NCBI GenBank assembly: GCA_023390215.1
Contig: JAEWDG010000329.1
Location: forward strand, 1-9,940
Length of the DNA stretch: 9,940 bases
Source: Bacteroidota bacterium
Lineage (GTDB): Bacteria; Bacteroidota; Bacteroidia; Chitinophagales; Chitinophagaceae
Direction of reading: 5' to 3'
The translations under genes and the position numbers were made by a program. The notes under the pieces were generated by a model that had not been told where the DNA came from, ran no database searches, and saw nothing but the letters and a program-made list of their open reading frames with translations. Below are positions 1-7,212 of this stretch, one piece after another. Position 1 is the stretch's first letter, and each line of letters starts with the position of its first letter.

Positions 1-1458
1 TGGCAGCATCCTGTTTCTGATATCGGTAAAGAACTTAAAGCGAATTTTGATTCAAAATCGGCTAATCTCTGGACGATCTTTCTCCTTGGTTTTTTTGGCG
101 GCCTGATCGCATTACTTACGCCTTGCGTTTTCCCCATGATCCCGCTCACGGTTTCATTTTTTACCAAAAGGGCATTATCCAGAAAACAGGGTGTTCGCAA
201 TGCTTTTCTTTATGGGTTCTTCATTTTTTTGATCTATATATTACTAAGTGTTCCCTTTCATTTTATTGATAAACTGGATCCGGAAATACTGAATAATATT
301 TCTACCAATGTTATTCTAAACCTCATCTTCTTTGCAATCTTCATCATATTCGCGTTATCATTTTTTGGTCTTTATGAAATTGGGTTACCCTCTTCGTTTT
401 CCAATAAAGCAGATAGCAAGGCGAATTCGGGAAAAGTACTTGGCATCTTTTTCATGGCGCTCACACTAGCCATTGTTTCGTTCTCGTGCACAGGTCCGAT
501 CCTGGGCTCATTACTTGCCGGATCATTAACGGCCGATGGTGGTGCATGGCAGCTTACGGCGGGAATGGGTGGTTTTGGTATCGCCCTTGCGCTTCCATTC
601 GCATTGTTTGCGCTTTTCCCCCATTGGCTGCAATCGCTTCCCAAATCAGGAGGATGGCTCACCACTGTGAAAATTGTTTTAGGTTTTGCGGAGCTGGCCC
701 TGGCTTTAAAATTTCTTTCAAATGCTGACATGGTGTCCCACTGGGGATTGCTTAAGCGTGAAGTGTTTATCGCGATCTGGATCATCATCGGCATACTGCT
801 GTCACTCTATCTTTTTGGCAATATTCGTTTCAAACACGAAGGACCGGTAACAAAGATTGGAATTGCAAGAAAGATCTTCGGCGTGTTGGTTGCAGCTTTT
901 ACGATTTATCTGTTACCTGGTATAACCGATACAAAGGCCGCGAATTTGAAATTGATCAGCGGATTTCCACCTCCGTTATACTACAGCGTATACGCGCGGG
1001 ATTCCGAATGTATCATGGGGCTGAACTGTACCCATGATTATGACGAAGGACTTGAACTCGCACGAAAACTGAACAAACCAGTTTTGCTCGATTTCACCGG
1101 TTATGCCTGTGTGAATTGCAGGCGCATGGAGGAAAAAGTTTGGACGGATGACCAGGTGTATAAAATCATGAAAGATTCTTTTATTGTCGTTTCACTATAT
1201 GTTGATGATAAAAAGAAGCTGCCTGTATCAAAACAATTTACCTACACATTTGCGGACGGCAGCACAAAAGAAATTGTAACGGTTGGCGATAAATGGGCCA
1301 CTTTTGAAACGGAAAATTTTCAGAATAATGCGCAGCCTTTGTATGCCGTGATTGATACAAGTGAAAGGCTGTTAACCTTCCCTGCACCTTATACGCCTGA
1401 TGTGAAAACCTACCTTGAATGGTTGAAAGGCGGGCTTGAAGTATTTAGTAAAAAATAA
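1..1458 (+). CDS. dsbD: DsbD-type thiol:disulfide interchange protein, 5'-truncated by window edge
   Basis: Frame 1 is open from the first base, so the gene starts upstream of the window; 485 residues are visible. Proteins of this family carry electrons from cytoplasmic thioredoxin across the inner membrane to periplasmic oxidised thiols. What is seen: about eight hydrophobic segments (near residues 20-42, 65-90, 103-126, 144-172, 184-208, 217-240, 250-272 and 287-305). Two membrane cysteines stand in the family positions, C42 in TPCVFPMIP and C163 in SFSCTGP. A C-terminal thioredoxin-like domain follows from about residue 345, with the active site C370-V-N-C373 in FTGYACVNCRRMEE. A further cysteine pair, C337 and C343, precedes it. 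The N-terminal periplasmic domain expected in the family is not in the window. An internal ATG at 136 is not the start, because the conserved TPC motif lies before it. The gene converges on the ECF sigma gene. The assignment is firm; the physiological partner is unknown. Confidence 0.93.
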   Translation, partial: WQHPVSDIGKELKANFDSKSANLWTIFLLGFFGGLIALLTPCVFPMIPLTVSFFTKRALSRKQGVRNAFLYGFFIFLIYILLSVPFHFIDKLDPEILNNISTNVILNLIFFAIFIIFALSFFGLYEIGLPSSFSNKADSKANSGKVLGIFFMALTLAIVSFSCTGPILGSLLAGSLTADGGAWQLTAGMGGFGIALALPFALFALFPHWLQSLPKSGGWLTTVKIVLGFAELALALKFLSNADMVSHWGLLKREVFIAIWIIIGILLSLYLFGNIRFKHEGPVTKIGIARKIFGVLVAAFTIYLLPGITDTKAANLKLISGFPPPLYYSVYARDSECIMGLNCTHDYDEGLELARKLNKPVLLDFTGYACVNCRRMEEKVWTDDQVYKIMKDSFIVVSLYVDDKKKLPVSKQFTYTFADGSTKEIVTVGDKWATFETENFQNNAQPLYAVIDTSERLLTFPAPYTPDVKTYLEWLKGGLEVFSKK

Positions 1459-1526
1459 GGTCGGGAAGCGCAGACTTGTATTAAACAGAAAGAAGGATAA
1501 TTTTAATTTTACGTACGCATCAAAAT

Positions 1527-1551
1527 CCTTTCAATAAAGAAAGGGAATTTT
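1527..1551 (+). terminator. Possible weak terminator after the dsbD-like gene
   Basis: CCTTTC (1527-1532) and GAAAGG (1539-1544) form a 6-bp stem around the loop AATAAA, followed by GAATTTT. The T run has only four bases and can itself pair back with AAAAT just before the stem. It is correctly placed about 70 nt after the stop codon, but it is weak and may be chance. Confidence 0.3.
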
Positions 1552-1570
1552 CATGATCGCGGGATTGATT

Positions 1571-1602
1571 AAAAAAATAAGTCCCGCATTGCTGCAGGAC
1601 TT
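1571..1602 (-). terminator. Rho-independent terminator of the ECF sigma gene
   Basis: Read on the minus strand, AAGTCC pairs with GGACTT. Inside that are a T-G wobble and a GCA/TGC stem closed by a GCAA tetraloop (GNRA type). After the hairpin come one A and seven T (1577-1571). The hairpin starts 22 nt after the sigma stop codon. Stem, stable tetraloop and T tract together make a classical intrinsic terminator. On the plus strand the hairpin has no T tract, so it should act in one direction only. Confidence 0.85.
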
Positions 1603-1624
1603 TATGCTTTGGGGGTTAAAGCTA

Positions 1625-2206
1625 TTAAAGAGCGATCTGTTTTTCAGTCATCATTTTACGAAGGTTGATCAGTCCATAACGCATTCTTCCTAATGCAGTA
1701 TTGATGCTGCAGTTGGTAAGCGCGGAAATTTCTTTGAAAGAAAGGTCTGCATAATGACGAAGGATAATCACTTCCCGTTGGTCTTCAGGAAGCATGTCGA
1801 TCATTTTACGAACCCTGTCGTGACTTTGATCGGCCATCATGCGATGATCCGCTCCGGGTTCAGAAAAGTTTAATACTTCGAAGATATCACGGTCATCACT
1901 GGTTTTGATGCTCGGACTTCTTTTCACTTTTCGGAAATGATCCACACATAAGTTGTGCGCGATACGCATTGCCCAGGGAAGGAATTTGCCTTCATCTGTA
2001 TAGCGGCCACCTTTTAATGTGTCAATAATTCTGATGAATACATCCTGGAAGATGTCTTCGGCAAGATATTTGTCCTTTACGAGCAAATAAATTGAGGTGT
2101 AGATCTTGTCCTTATAACGGACGATCAGGGTTTCGAGGGCTTGTGCATCTCCTTCCATGTACAAATGAATGAGTTGTTGGTCTGTGAGGTTGTTAAGGCA
2201 TTTCAT
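1625..2206 (-). CDS. ECF-type RNA polymerase sigma factor (sigma-70 family)
   Basis: The 193-residue protein has the two-domain build of group 4 (ECF) sigma factors, which direct RNA polymerase to stress or envelope promoters. Region 2 covers about residues 26-96, including YLAEDIFQDVFIRI (core binding) and PWAMRIAHNLCVDHFRK (-10 recognition). A short acidic linker follows. Region 4 covers about residues 132-186, with LPEDQREVIILRHY and a helix-turn-helix at FKEISALTNCSINTALGRM. The length is normal and there is no C-terminal extension. The ATG at 2206 precedes the whole conserved part; the next Met, at residue 17, would remove the first helix. No anti-sigma factor or TonB-receptor regulator lies next to it, so its control cannot be read from context. 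A 9-bp inverted repeat brackets its leader, and a strong terminator follows. The family assignment is firm; the regulon is unknown. Confidence 0.93.
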   Translation of the reverse strand: MKCLNNLTDQQLIHLYMEGDAQALETLIVRYKDKIYTSIYLLVKDKYLAEDIFQDVFIRIIDTLKGGRYTDEGKFLPWAMRIAHNLCVDHFRKVKRSPSIKTSDDRDIFEVLNFSEPGADHRMMADQSHDRVRKMIDMLPEDQREVIILRHYADLSFKEISALTNCSINTALGRMRYGLINLRKMMTEKQIAL

Positions 2207-2208
2207 AA

Positions 2209-2281
2209 ACTTCTACGAGTTTTTGTGGTTTAGGACTTAAAATTTTGTTAGAACCAACAAGGGAGGAGTGTGCGTAGAAGT
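2209..2281 (-). repeat. Inverted repeat in the 5' leader of the ECF sigma gene
   Basis: ACTTCTACG (2209-2217) and CGTAGAAGT (2273-2281) are perfect 9-bp inverted arms around 55 nt. In the sigma mRNA the 3' arm lies 2 nt before the ATG and contains the only purine-rich AGAAG that could serve as a ribosome binding site. A smaller hairpin, TTGTT/AACAA (2245-2260), sits inside the loop. If the arms pair in RNA they would close off the translation start; alternatively this is a DNA operator. The sequence is certain, the role is inferred. Confidence 0.45.
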
Positions 2282-2390
2282 CTGAGTGCAGAGCTTTAAC
2301 GGTTTTCCATCTCATTGGATATTGGAGATTCGAAAGTAGAACGCCGGAACACTAAAGCAAAATTTTATAACATATTTTTTCGCGGAAATA

Positions 2391-2484
2391 TGAAAATCGG
2401 GTACTTGTTCTCAAAACGTTTCGTAAAACTACGTGTGCATTTTTCTAAGCACTCTTGAAAACAATCGTAATACCCCGATTTTCA
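2391..2484. repeat. 11-bp inverted repeat abutting the uvrA -7 box
   Basis: TGAAAATCGGG (2391-2401) is the exact reverse complement of CCCGATTTTCA (2474-2484). With one bulged C (2473), the pairing extends by TA on each side. The spacer is 72 nt. The right arm ends 2 nt before the putative uvrA -7 element, so a protein bound there would touch the promoter. Operator and long-range stem are both possible. Confidence 0.45.
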
Positions 2485-2486
2485 GG

Positions 2487-2494
2487 TAGTTTTG
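2487..2494 (+). promoter_or_regulatory. Putative uvrA -7 promoter element
   Basis: TAGTTTTG matches the Bacteroidota -7 consensus TANNTTTG exactly and ends 9 nt before the uvrA ATG. Transcription would then start only a few nucleotides before the ATG, giving a nearly leaderless mRNA. No good TTG/TTTG -33 box stands at the usual distance; the nearest TTG (2455-2457) is 29 nt upstream, which is too far. Confidence 0.45.
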
Positions 2495-2503
2495 TAATGA
2501 ATT

Positions 2504-5344
2504 ATGGCCACTAAAGCAGGTCCCCGACCCCAAAAAAAATCCCCTGAAGCAGTAATTGATGGTATTCTCATTAAAGGAGCCCGTGTACACAATCTTAAAG
2601 ATGTAACGGTAACGATACCACGAAATAAACTCATCGTTGTAACCGGCGTTTCGGGATCTGGAAAATCTTCTCTCACAATTGATACGTTATTCGCAGAAGG
2701 CCAGCGCAGGTATGCAGAAAGCTTAAGCGCTTATGCACGCCAGTTTATGCAACGTATGAATAAACCGGACGTGGATTACATAAAAGGTTTATGCCCTGCC
2801 ATTGCCATCGAACAAAAAGTGATCACCCGCACGCCACGAAGTACGGTTGGCAGCATGACAGAAATTTATGATTACCTGCGCCTGCTGTTTGCAAGGGTAG
2901 GTAAAACGATTTCTCCCGTAAGTGGCCGGGAGGTTAAAAAAGATGATGTGGGAGATGTGGTCCGTGCAATTGATGAATTGAAAAGCGGCGATAAAGTTTT
3001 ACTGATCGTTCCCATGCCGTCACATCGAAACCGTGATGTAAAAGAGGAACTCAAAATTCTGTTGCAAAAAGGATTCTCCAGATTGTATAGAAACAACGAG
3101 ATTTTCAGGATTGATGACCTCCTGGAGATGGAAGCACCTGACGCTTATTTAAATCAGGTGGCAGGTGACCCGGGTGCCAGAACCTATATACTTGTAGATC
3201 GCCTGCTGAAAAAAGATTTCGATGAAGATGATAAGCATCGGATCGCAGATTCGGTTACGACTGCTTTTTACGAGGGCGAGGGGGAAATGATGCTTGAGAT
3301 CAACGGGAAAAACCTTCTGCATTTCAGCAACAAGTTTGAATTGGATGGTATCCGATTTGAAGAACCTGTTCCCAATCTTTTTTCTTTCAATAATCCTTAT
3401 GGTGCGTGCCCTACCTGTGAAGGGTTTTCACAGGTGCTCGGGTTAGACGCTGACCTCATCATCCCTGATAAACGACTGAGCGTTTATGAAGGTGCTGTCG
3501 CTCCATGGAAGGGCGAAAAACTTGGTTTATGGAAAGAGGCTTTTGTTCGCGCTGCAAAGAAGTTCGATTTTCCGGTTCATAAACCCGTCATGGATCTGAA
3601 TGCAGTGCAACTCGAAGCATTGTGGAAAGGAAATCAGTATGTAAACGGTATTGATGATTTTTTCAGAGAGGTAGAACAAAACCTCTATAAAGTTCAGTAC
3701 AGGGTTTTATTAAGCCGTTACCGCGGAAGAACCATATGTCCGGATTGTCATGGTTATCGTTTAAGAAAGGAGGCGTTATATGTAAAGATAAAAGGCAAAC
3801 ATATCGGTGAGCTTTGTGAGTTGCCGGTATCTGACCTCCAATCCTGGTTTGATGATTTGAAATTGAGCGCTTTTGATGAGAAAGTGGCCAAACGAATACT
3901 TATTGAAATTCACCATCGCATCAAAACACTGATCGATGTGGGATTGGGATATCTCACACTCAATCGTCTCGCGAATTCCTTAAGTGGTGGAGAAAGCCAG
4001 CGCATCCAGTTAACGCGAAGCCTTGGAAGTAACCTCACTAATTCGCTGTATATCCTGGATGAACCTTCCATCGGCTTGCACAGCAGAGACACGGAAAAAC
4101 TTATACGGGTGTTAAAAGAACTGCGCGACCTGGGAAACACCGTAGTGGTAGTTGAACACGATGAACTGATGATGCGTGAAGCCGATTATATTATCGATAT
4201 GGGGCCCCTGGCCAGTCATCTTGGTGGAGAAGTGGTGGCAACGGGTAATTATGAGGAGATCGTTTCAAATCCCCAAAGTCTTACAGGAAAATATTTGTCA
4301 GGAGTTCTGAGTATAGATCCTCCCGCTAAACTCAGAAAATGGAACCGTTCAATAAAACTGGAAGGTGCAAGGCAAAATAACCTGAAGGATATCACGGTCG
4401 AATTTCCACTGCAGGTACTCTGTGCCGTTAGTGGGGTAAGCGGCAGCGGAAAAACAACGCTGGTGAAACAAATTTTGTATCCTGCATTACGAAAAATAAA
4501 AGAGGAGGGTGTTGCTGAGAAGCCGGGTTTGTTCCGTAAACTTTCCGGCGACCTGGATATGATAGACAGAATCGAACTTGTGGATCAAAATCCCATTGGT
4601 AAATCCAGCCGGAGTAACCCGGTAACTTACATAAAAGTTTACGACGATATACGTGATCTTTTTTCTTCGCAGCCTTTAAGCAAGATGCGCGGTTTTCAAC
4701 CCAAACATTTTTCGTTCAACGTAGATGGTGGCCGTTGCGATACCTGCAAAGGCGAGGGTGAACAAATCGTAGAGATGCAATTCCTGGCTGATGTTCACCT
4801 CTTATGTGAATCCTGTAAGGGTAAGAAATTCAAAGATGAGATCCTTGAAATTCATTACCAGGAGAAAAATGTGTATGAGGTCCTCGAAATGAGTGTGGAC
4901 GAGGCGATCAGTTTTTTTGCCGCAGACAAAAAGCACGGCGCCGATATCGCCAGGAAACTTCAGCCTTTAAGCGATGTAGGCCTTGGATATATAAAGCTCG
5001 GTCAGTCATCAAATACATTGAGTGGTGGAGAAGCACAACGCGTAAAGCTTGCTTCTTTCCTGGGCAAAGGAAAAGGGCAGGGTCATATTCTTTTCATCTT
5101 CGATGAACCAACAACCGGCCTCCATTTTCACGATATTAAAAAATTGCTCGCTTCTTTTAACGCATTGGTAGACCAGGGCCATTCGATAATTGTGATCGAA
5201 CATAATACAGATGTATTGAAATCCTGCGACTGGATCATTGATCTGGGCCCTGAAGCCGGTGCAGAGGGCGGTAACCTGGTGTTCGAAGGAAAACCGGCGG
5301 ATCTTAAAAAAATGAAACAGAGTTATACGGCTAAATTCCTCTAG
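2504..5344 (+). CDS. uvrA: UvrABC excinuclease subunit A (UvrA), variant lacking half of zinc finger I
   Basis: UvrA is the DNA-damage-recognising ATPase of bacterial nucleotide excision repair; as a dimer it scans DNA and loads UvrB. The 946 residues match the usual length of about 940. ATP domain I: Walker [10 protein letters not shown] (48-56), signature LSGGESQR (493-500), Walker B ILDEPS (517-522). ATP domain II: Walker [10 protein letters not shown] (644-652), signature LSGGEAQR (839-846), Walker B IFDEPT (865-870). The C-terminal zinc finger is complete: C745, C748, C768 and C771, a CX2C-X19-CX2C pattern. CPTC (302-305) and CPDC (412-415) are present. However, the CXXC that precedes FSFNNPxGACPTC in E. 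coli-type UvrA is absent (residues 274-290 contain no Cys), and the N-terminal Cys-rich turn reads [10 protein letters not shown]. Bacteroidota often carry more than one UvrA, so this may be a paralogue. The start at 2504 gives the normal N-terminus. Its stop overlaps that of the convergent DUF4293 gene. Confidence 0.95.
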   Translation: MATKAGPRPQKKSPEAVIDGILIKGARVHNLKDVTVTIPRNKLIVVTGVSGSGKSSLTIDTLFAEGQRRYAESLSAYARQFMQRMNKPDVDYIKGLCPAIAIEQKVITRTPRSTVGSMTEIYDYLRLLFARVGKTISPVSGREVKKDDVGDVVRAIDELKSGDKVLLIVPMPSHRNRDVKEELKILLQKGFSRLYRNNEIFRIDDLLEMEAPDAYLNQVAGDPGARTYILVDRLLKKDFDEDDKHRIADSVTTAFYEGEGEMMLEINGKNLLHFSNKFELDGIRFEEPVPNLFSFNNPYGACPTCEGFSQVLGLDADLIIPDKRLSVYEGAVAPWKGEKLGLWKEAFVRAAKKFDFPVHKPVMDLNAVQLEALWKGNQYVNGIDDFFREVEQNLYKVQYRVLLSRYRGRTICPDCHGYRLRKEALYVKIKGKHIGELCELPVSDLQSWFDDLKLSAFDEKVAKRILIEIHHRIKTLIDVGLGYLTLNRLANSLSGGESQRIQLTRSLGSNLTNSLYILDEPSIGLHSRDTEKLIRVLKELRDLGNTVVVVEHDELMMREADYIIDMGPLASHLGGEVVATGNYEEIVSNPQSLTGKYLSGVLSIDPPAKLRKWNRSIKLEGARQNNLKDITVEFPLQVLCAVSGVSGSGKTTLVKQILYPALRKIKEEGVAEKPGLFRKLSGDLDMIDRIELVDQNPIGKSSRSNPVTYIKVYDDIRDLFSSQPLSKMRGFQPKHFSFNVDGGRCDTCKGEGEQIVEMQFLADVHLLCESCKGKKFKDEILEIHYQEKNVYEVLEMSVDEAISFFAADKKHGADIARKLQPLSDVGLGYIKLGQSSNTLSGGEAQRVKLASFLGKGKGQGHILFIFDEPTTGLHFHDIKKLLASFNALVDQGHSIIVIEHNTDVLKSCDWIIDLGPEAGAEGGNLVFEGKPADLKKMKQSYTAKFL

Positions 5345-5748
5345 CGTAATCTGTCGCTGGAACGAACTAATTTAATATCGTTGCTGATTCCTCTTATCGC
5401 GAAGAACAGGAAGAATATGACGAGCCCCGGCAACAACGCGGTTAGCGCAAGTGTTCCGGATTTATATTTACTGAATTCCAGATAATAAAGTGCGAGTACA
5501 ATGATCTCCAGGAAAATTCCGGCAACAGCCATCCTGATTTGAATTTTTCTTTGTTTGAAGAAAAATATGGTCAGTAAGGCGAGTAGGCCTACCGCCACCG
5601 TAAGAATAAGAATTGGGTAGGTATCTACGGCTTTTAAAATATGTGGCTGGCCTTCAGCATTTACTCCGGAATAAAAAGGCATACCCAGGCTGAGAAATGA
5701 ACAGGCAGAAGCGAGCGCAAGCCAGAGGGTCTGAATTCTTTGAATCAT
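5341..5748 (-). CDS. DUF4293 family small integral membrane protein
   Basis: This 135-residue protein has four predicted membrane helices (about 5-26, 43-64, 71-92 and 98-119). It shows the two family hallmarks as I recall them: the N-terminus MIQRIQTLWL and the basic C-terminal tail [14 protein letters not shown]4293 has no known function and seems confined to Bacteroidota. I chose the ATG at 5748 because homologues begin MIQRIQ; an in-frame TTG at 5766 would lie inside the end of glyA. The start is 10 nt after the glyA stop, so it is probably translated from the glyA mRNA. At its 3' end its TAG shares a CTAG with the uvrA TAG on the other strand, leaving no room for a terminator between the two genes. 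Family confident, function unknown. Confidence 0.88.
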   Translation of the reverse strand: MIQRIQTLWLALASACSFLSLGMPFYSGVNAEGQPHILKAVDTYPILILTVAVGLLALLTIFFFKQRKIQIRMAVAGIFLEIIVLALYYLEFSKYKSGTLALTALLPGLVIFFLFFAIRGISNDIKLVRSSDRLR

Positions 5749-5758
5749 AATGAAATTT

Positions 5759-7060
5759 TTAGGCAATTGCCAGTGAATCTTTTTTCAGTTCAGGATAAAG
5801 AGGGAATTGTTTCATAAAAGATTTTACTTCATCCCTCACAGCATTGATCGTCTGCTCATCATCAATATTCATCAGCACACGATCGATCATTTCCACGATG
5901 GTCTCCATGTCCTGCTCTTTCAGGCCCCTTGACGTAACAGCCGGAACACCTACGCGGATTCCGCTGGTGACGAATGGACTTTTATCATCAAAAGGAACCG
6001 CGTTCTTATTAAGGGTAATATGGGCCCTGTCTAAAGTTTCCTGTGCTTTTTTTCCGGTGATATTTTTATTACGCAGATCAATTAACATAAGGTGATTATC
6101 AGTGCCTCCACTGATGATCTGGTATCCCCGGTTTACAAATGCTTTGGCCATCGCCTGCGCATTCTTCTGTACCTGCTTTACATATTCAGTATATTCATCC
6201 GTAAGGATCTCACCGAAAGCCACGGCTTTAGCAGCGATCACATGTTCCAGGGGACCGCCCTGTGTGCCGGGGAATACGGCCATATCAATCACATGGCTCA
6301 TCATACGCAGGTTTCCTTTAGGATCTTTCAAACCAAAAGGATTTTCAAAATCTTTTTTCATCAGGATGATGCCGCCCCTTGGGCCGCGCAACGTTTTATG
6401 CGTTGTGCTGGTAACAAAATGACAATGTTCGAAAGGAGAACGCAATAATCCTTTGGCAATTAAACCTGCAGGGTGAGCCATATCGCACATCACAAAGGCT
6501 CCGGTCTCCTCAGCAACTTTCCTGATACGCGGATAATCAATATCACGGCTATATGCCGATGCGCCGCAAATGATCAGTTGAGGTTTGTGTTCGCGCGCCT
6601 GCTGTTCAAGCATTTCGTAATCGATCAGTCCTGTCTCCTTTTTTACACCATAAAAAAATGGCTGGTATAATTTCCCTGAGAAATTCACAGGTGAACCATG
6701 TGTAAGATGTCCGCCCATACTAAGGTCCAAACCAAGTATCTTATCGCCGGGTTTCAGGATCGCCGACATCAACGCCGCGTTGGCCTGAGCTCCACTGTGT
6801 GGTTGAACGTTTGCATATTCACAATTGAAAATTTCTTTTAACCTGTCGATTGCCAGTTGCTCTACCTGATCAACGACTTCGCATCCACCATAATATCTGC
6901 GGCCGGGATATCCTTCCGCATATTTATTCGTAAGGCAACTGCCCATGGCCTGCATTACCTGGAGACTCGTAAAATTTTCACTGGCGATCAGTTCTATGCC
7001 CTCCCGCTGCCGCTCCAATTCTTTTTCAATAAGTTCGAATACAAGATTATCCCTTTGCAT
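5759..7060 (-). CDS. glyA: Serine hydroxymethyltransferase
   Basis: GlyA is the cytoplasmic PLP enzyme that converts serine and tetrahydrofolate to glycine and 5,10-methylene-tetrahydrofolate, the main one-carbon source for purine, thymidylate and methionine synthesis. The 433-residue protein starts [14 protein letters not shown] and contains ELIASENF (23-30), [15 protein letters not shown] (45-59), the cofactor-region motif [11 protein letters not shown] (84-94), CDMAHPAGL (192-200) and the PLP-lysine motif [13 protein letters not shown] with K222. Between the lysine loop and [13 protein letters not shown] lies an insertion of about 20 residues (around 236-257) missing from the 417-residue E. 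coli enzyme but usual in Bacteroidota. All key motifs are intact. It is the first gene of a probable two-gene unit with the DUF4293 gene and is read from a well-formed -7 box about 17 nt upstream of its ATG. Confidence 0.97.
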   Translation of the reverse strand: MQRDNLVFELIEKELERQREGIELIASENFTSLQVMQAMGSCLTNKYAEGYPGRRYYGGCEVVDQVEQLAIDRLKEIFNCEYANVQPHSGAQANAALMSAILKPGDKILGLDLSMGGHLTHGSPVNFSGKLYQPFFYGVKKETGLIDYEMLEQQAREHKPQLIICGASAYSRDIDYPRIRKVAEETGAFVMCDMAHPAGLIAKGLLRSPFEHCHFVTSTTHKTLRGPRGGIILMKKDFENPFGLKDPKGNLRMMSHVIDMAVFPGTQGGPLEHVIAAKAVAFGEILTDEYTEYVKQVQKNAQAMAKAFVNRGYQIISGGTDNHLMLIDLRNKNITGKKAQETLDRAHITLNKNAVPFDDKSPFVTSGIRVGVPAVTSRGLKEQDMETIVEMIDRVLMNIDDEQTINAVRDEVKSFMKQFPLYPELKKDSLAIA

Positions 7061-7066
7061 ATCAGG

Positions 7067-7084
7067 TAGTTTTGCGCAAAGATA
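7067..7084. repeat. Palindrome with two head-on -7 boxes at glyA
   Basis: The centre TTTGCGCAAA (7071-7080) is a perfect 10-bp palindrome. Together with its flanks it reads TA-N2-TTTGCGCAAA-N2-TA, so each strand shows an exact TANNTTTG box: TAGTTTTG on plus (7067-7074) and TATCTTTG on minus (7084-7077). The minus box fits glyA. The plus box has no -33 partner at a good distance and may only be a consequence of the symmetry. Confidence 0.5.
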
Positions 7085-7103
7085 CGCAGGGGTATGAAAG
7101 CAA
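7077..7103 (-). promoter_or_regulatory. Putative glyA promoter
   Basis: On the minus strand TATCTTTG (7084-7077) matches TANNTTTG exactly. A TTG (7103-7101) stands 16 nt upstream as a possible -33 box, slightly closer than usual. The start of transcription would fall near 7071, about 10 nt before the glyA ATG. Orientation, spacing and match make this the best promoter in the window. Confidence 0.6.
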
Positions 7104-7127
7104 TTAAAGAATACCTAAAGCCCCTGC
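7086..7127. repeat. Inverted repeat across the glyA -33 region
   Basis: GCAGGGG (7086-7092) and CCCCTGC (7121-7127) are perfect arms around 28 nt. An alternative pairing uses GCAGG/CCTGC plus GGTAT (7091-7095) with ATACC (7111-7115). The repeat covers the presumed -33 site of glyA, so an operator is possible. Arms of 7 bp can arise by chance in 150 bp, so confidence is modest. Confidence 0.35.
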
Positions 7128-7212
7128 TAATGTGTTCGTTTTACACAAAATTCACTACTTTCATCCCTCAGGGTTTCAGTTAATAAAACCAAAAGGCAGA
7201 GGCCAGTTATTA

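Larger units (their letters stand above)
2207..2503. other. Divergent intergenic region between sigma factor and uvrA
   Basis: These 297 bp separate two divergent starts and contain no convincing gene. They hold a 9-bp inverted repeat next to the sigma start, an 11-bp inverted repeat next to the uvrA -7 box, and an 8-bp palindrome AAACGTTT (2414-2421). I found no exact TANNTTTG box pointing toward the sigma gene. The closest is TATAAAATTTTG on the minus strand (2369-2358), whose spacing does not fit. No E. coli-type or Gram-positive-type LexA box is apparent in front of uvrA. Confidence 0.7.

Noticed and set aside
2237..2367. Inverted copies of TAAAATTTTG (2238-2247 and 2358-2367) as divergent promoters
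   Set aside because: The core AAAATTTT is self-complementary and AT-rich, so such pairs arise easily, and the spacing does not match TANNTTTG.
2390..2458. Short reading frame of 22 codons (MKIGYLFSK...) before uvrA
   Set aside because: Too short to judge, no clear ribosome site, no recognisable family, and it overlaps the inverted repeat. The same ATG region is better explained as regulatory DNA.
2482..2494. The same 13-mer TCAGGTAGTTTTG occurs at uvrA (2482-2494) and at glyA (7062-7074)
   Set aside because: In a 10-kb window about one identical 13-mer pair is expected by chance. The shared part is mostly the -7 box, and at glyA it points away from the gene.
2497..2514. ATG seven bases before the uvrA start, in another frame
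   Set aside because: It gives only five codons before a stop and overlaps the uvrA start. No evidence of a regulatory peptide.
5343..5358. AGCG/CGCT hairpin just after the uvrA stop as a terminator
   Set aside because: Only four base pairs with an eight-base loop, no T tract, and it lies inside the DUF4293 coding sequence.
5749..5766. Longer DUF4293 start from TTG at 5766
   Set aside because: It lies partly inside glyA and adds six residues before the family's conserved MIQRIQ start.
7135..7163. TTCG, 17-nt spacer, TACTTTCA as a promoter for the nucleotidyltransferase
   Set aside because: Both boxes deviate from the Bacteroidota consensus (the -7 box by two bases), so it is not distinguishable from background.
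7094..7183. 29-codon frame ([12 protein letters not shown]...) in the glyA/nucleotidyltransferase gap
   Set aside because: It overlaps the glyA promoter and its inverted repeat, has no family resemblance and no good ribosome site.
7132..7212. Longer nucleotidyltransferase start from GTG at 7132
   Set aside because: The extra 27 residues look unlike the family, whose N-terminus MKAIIPVAG begins exactly at the ATG at 7213.
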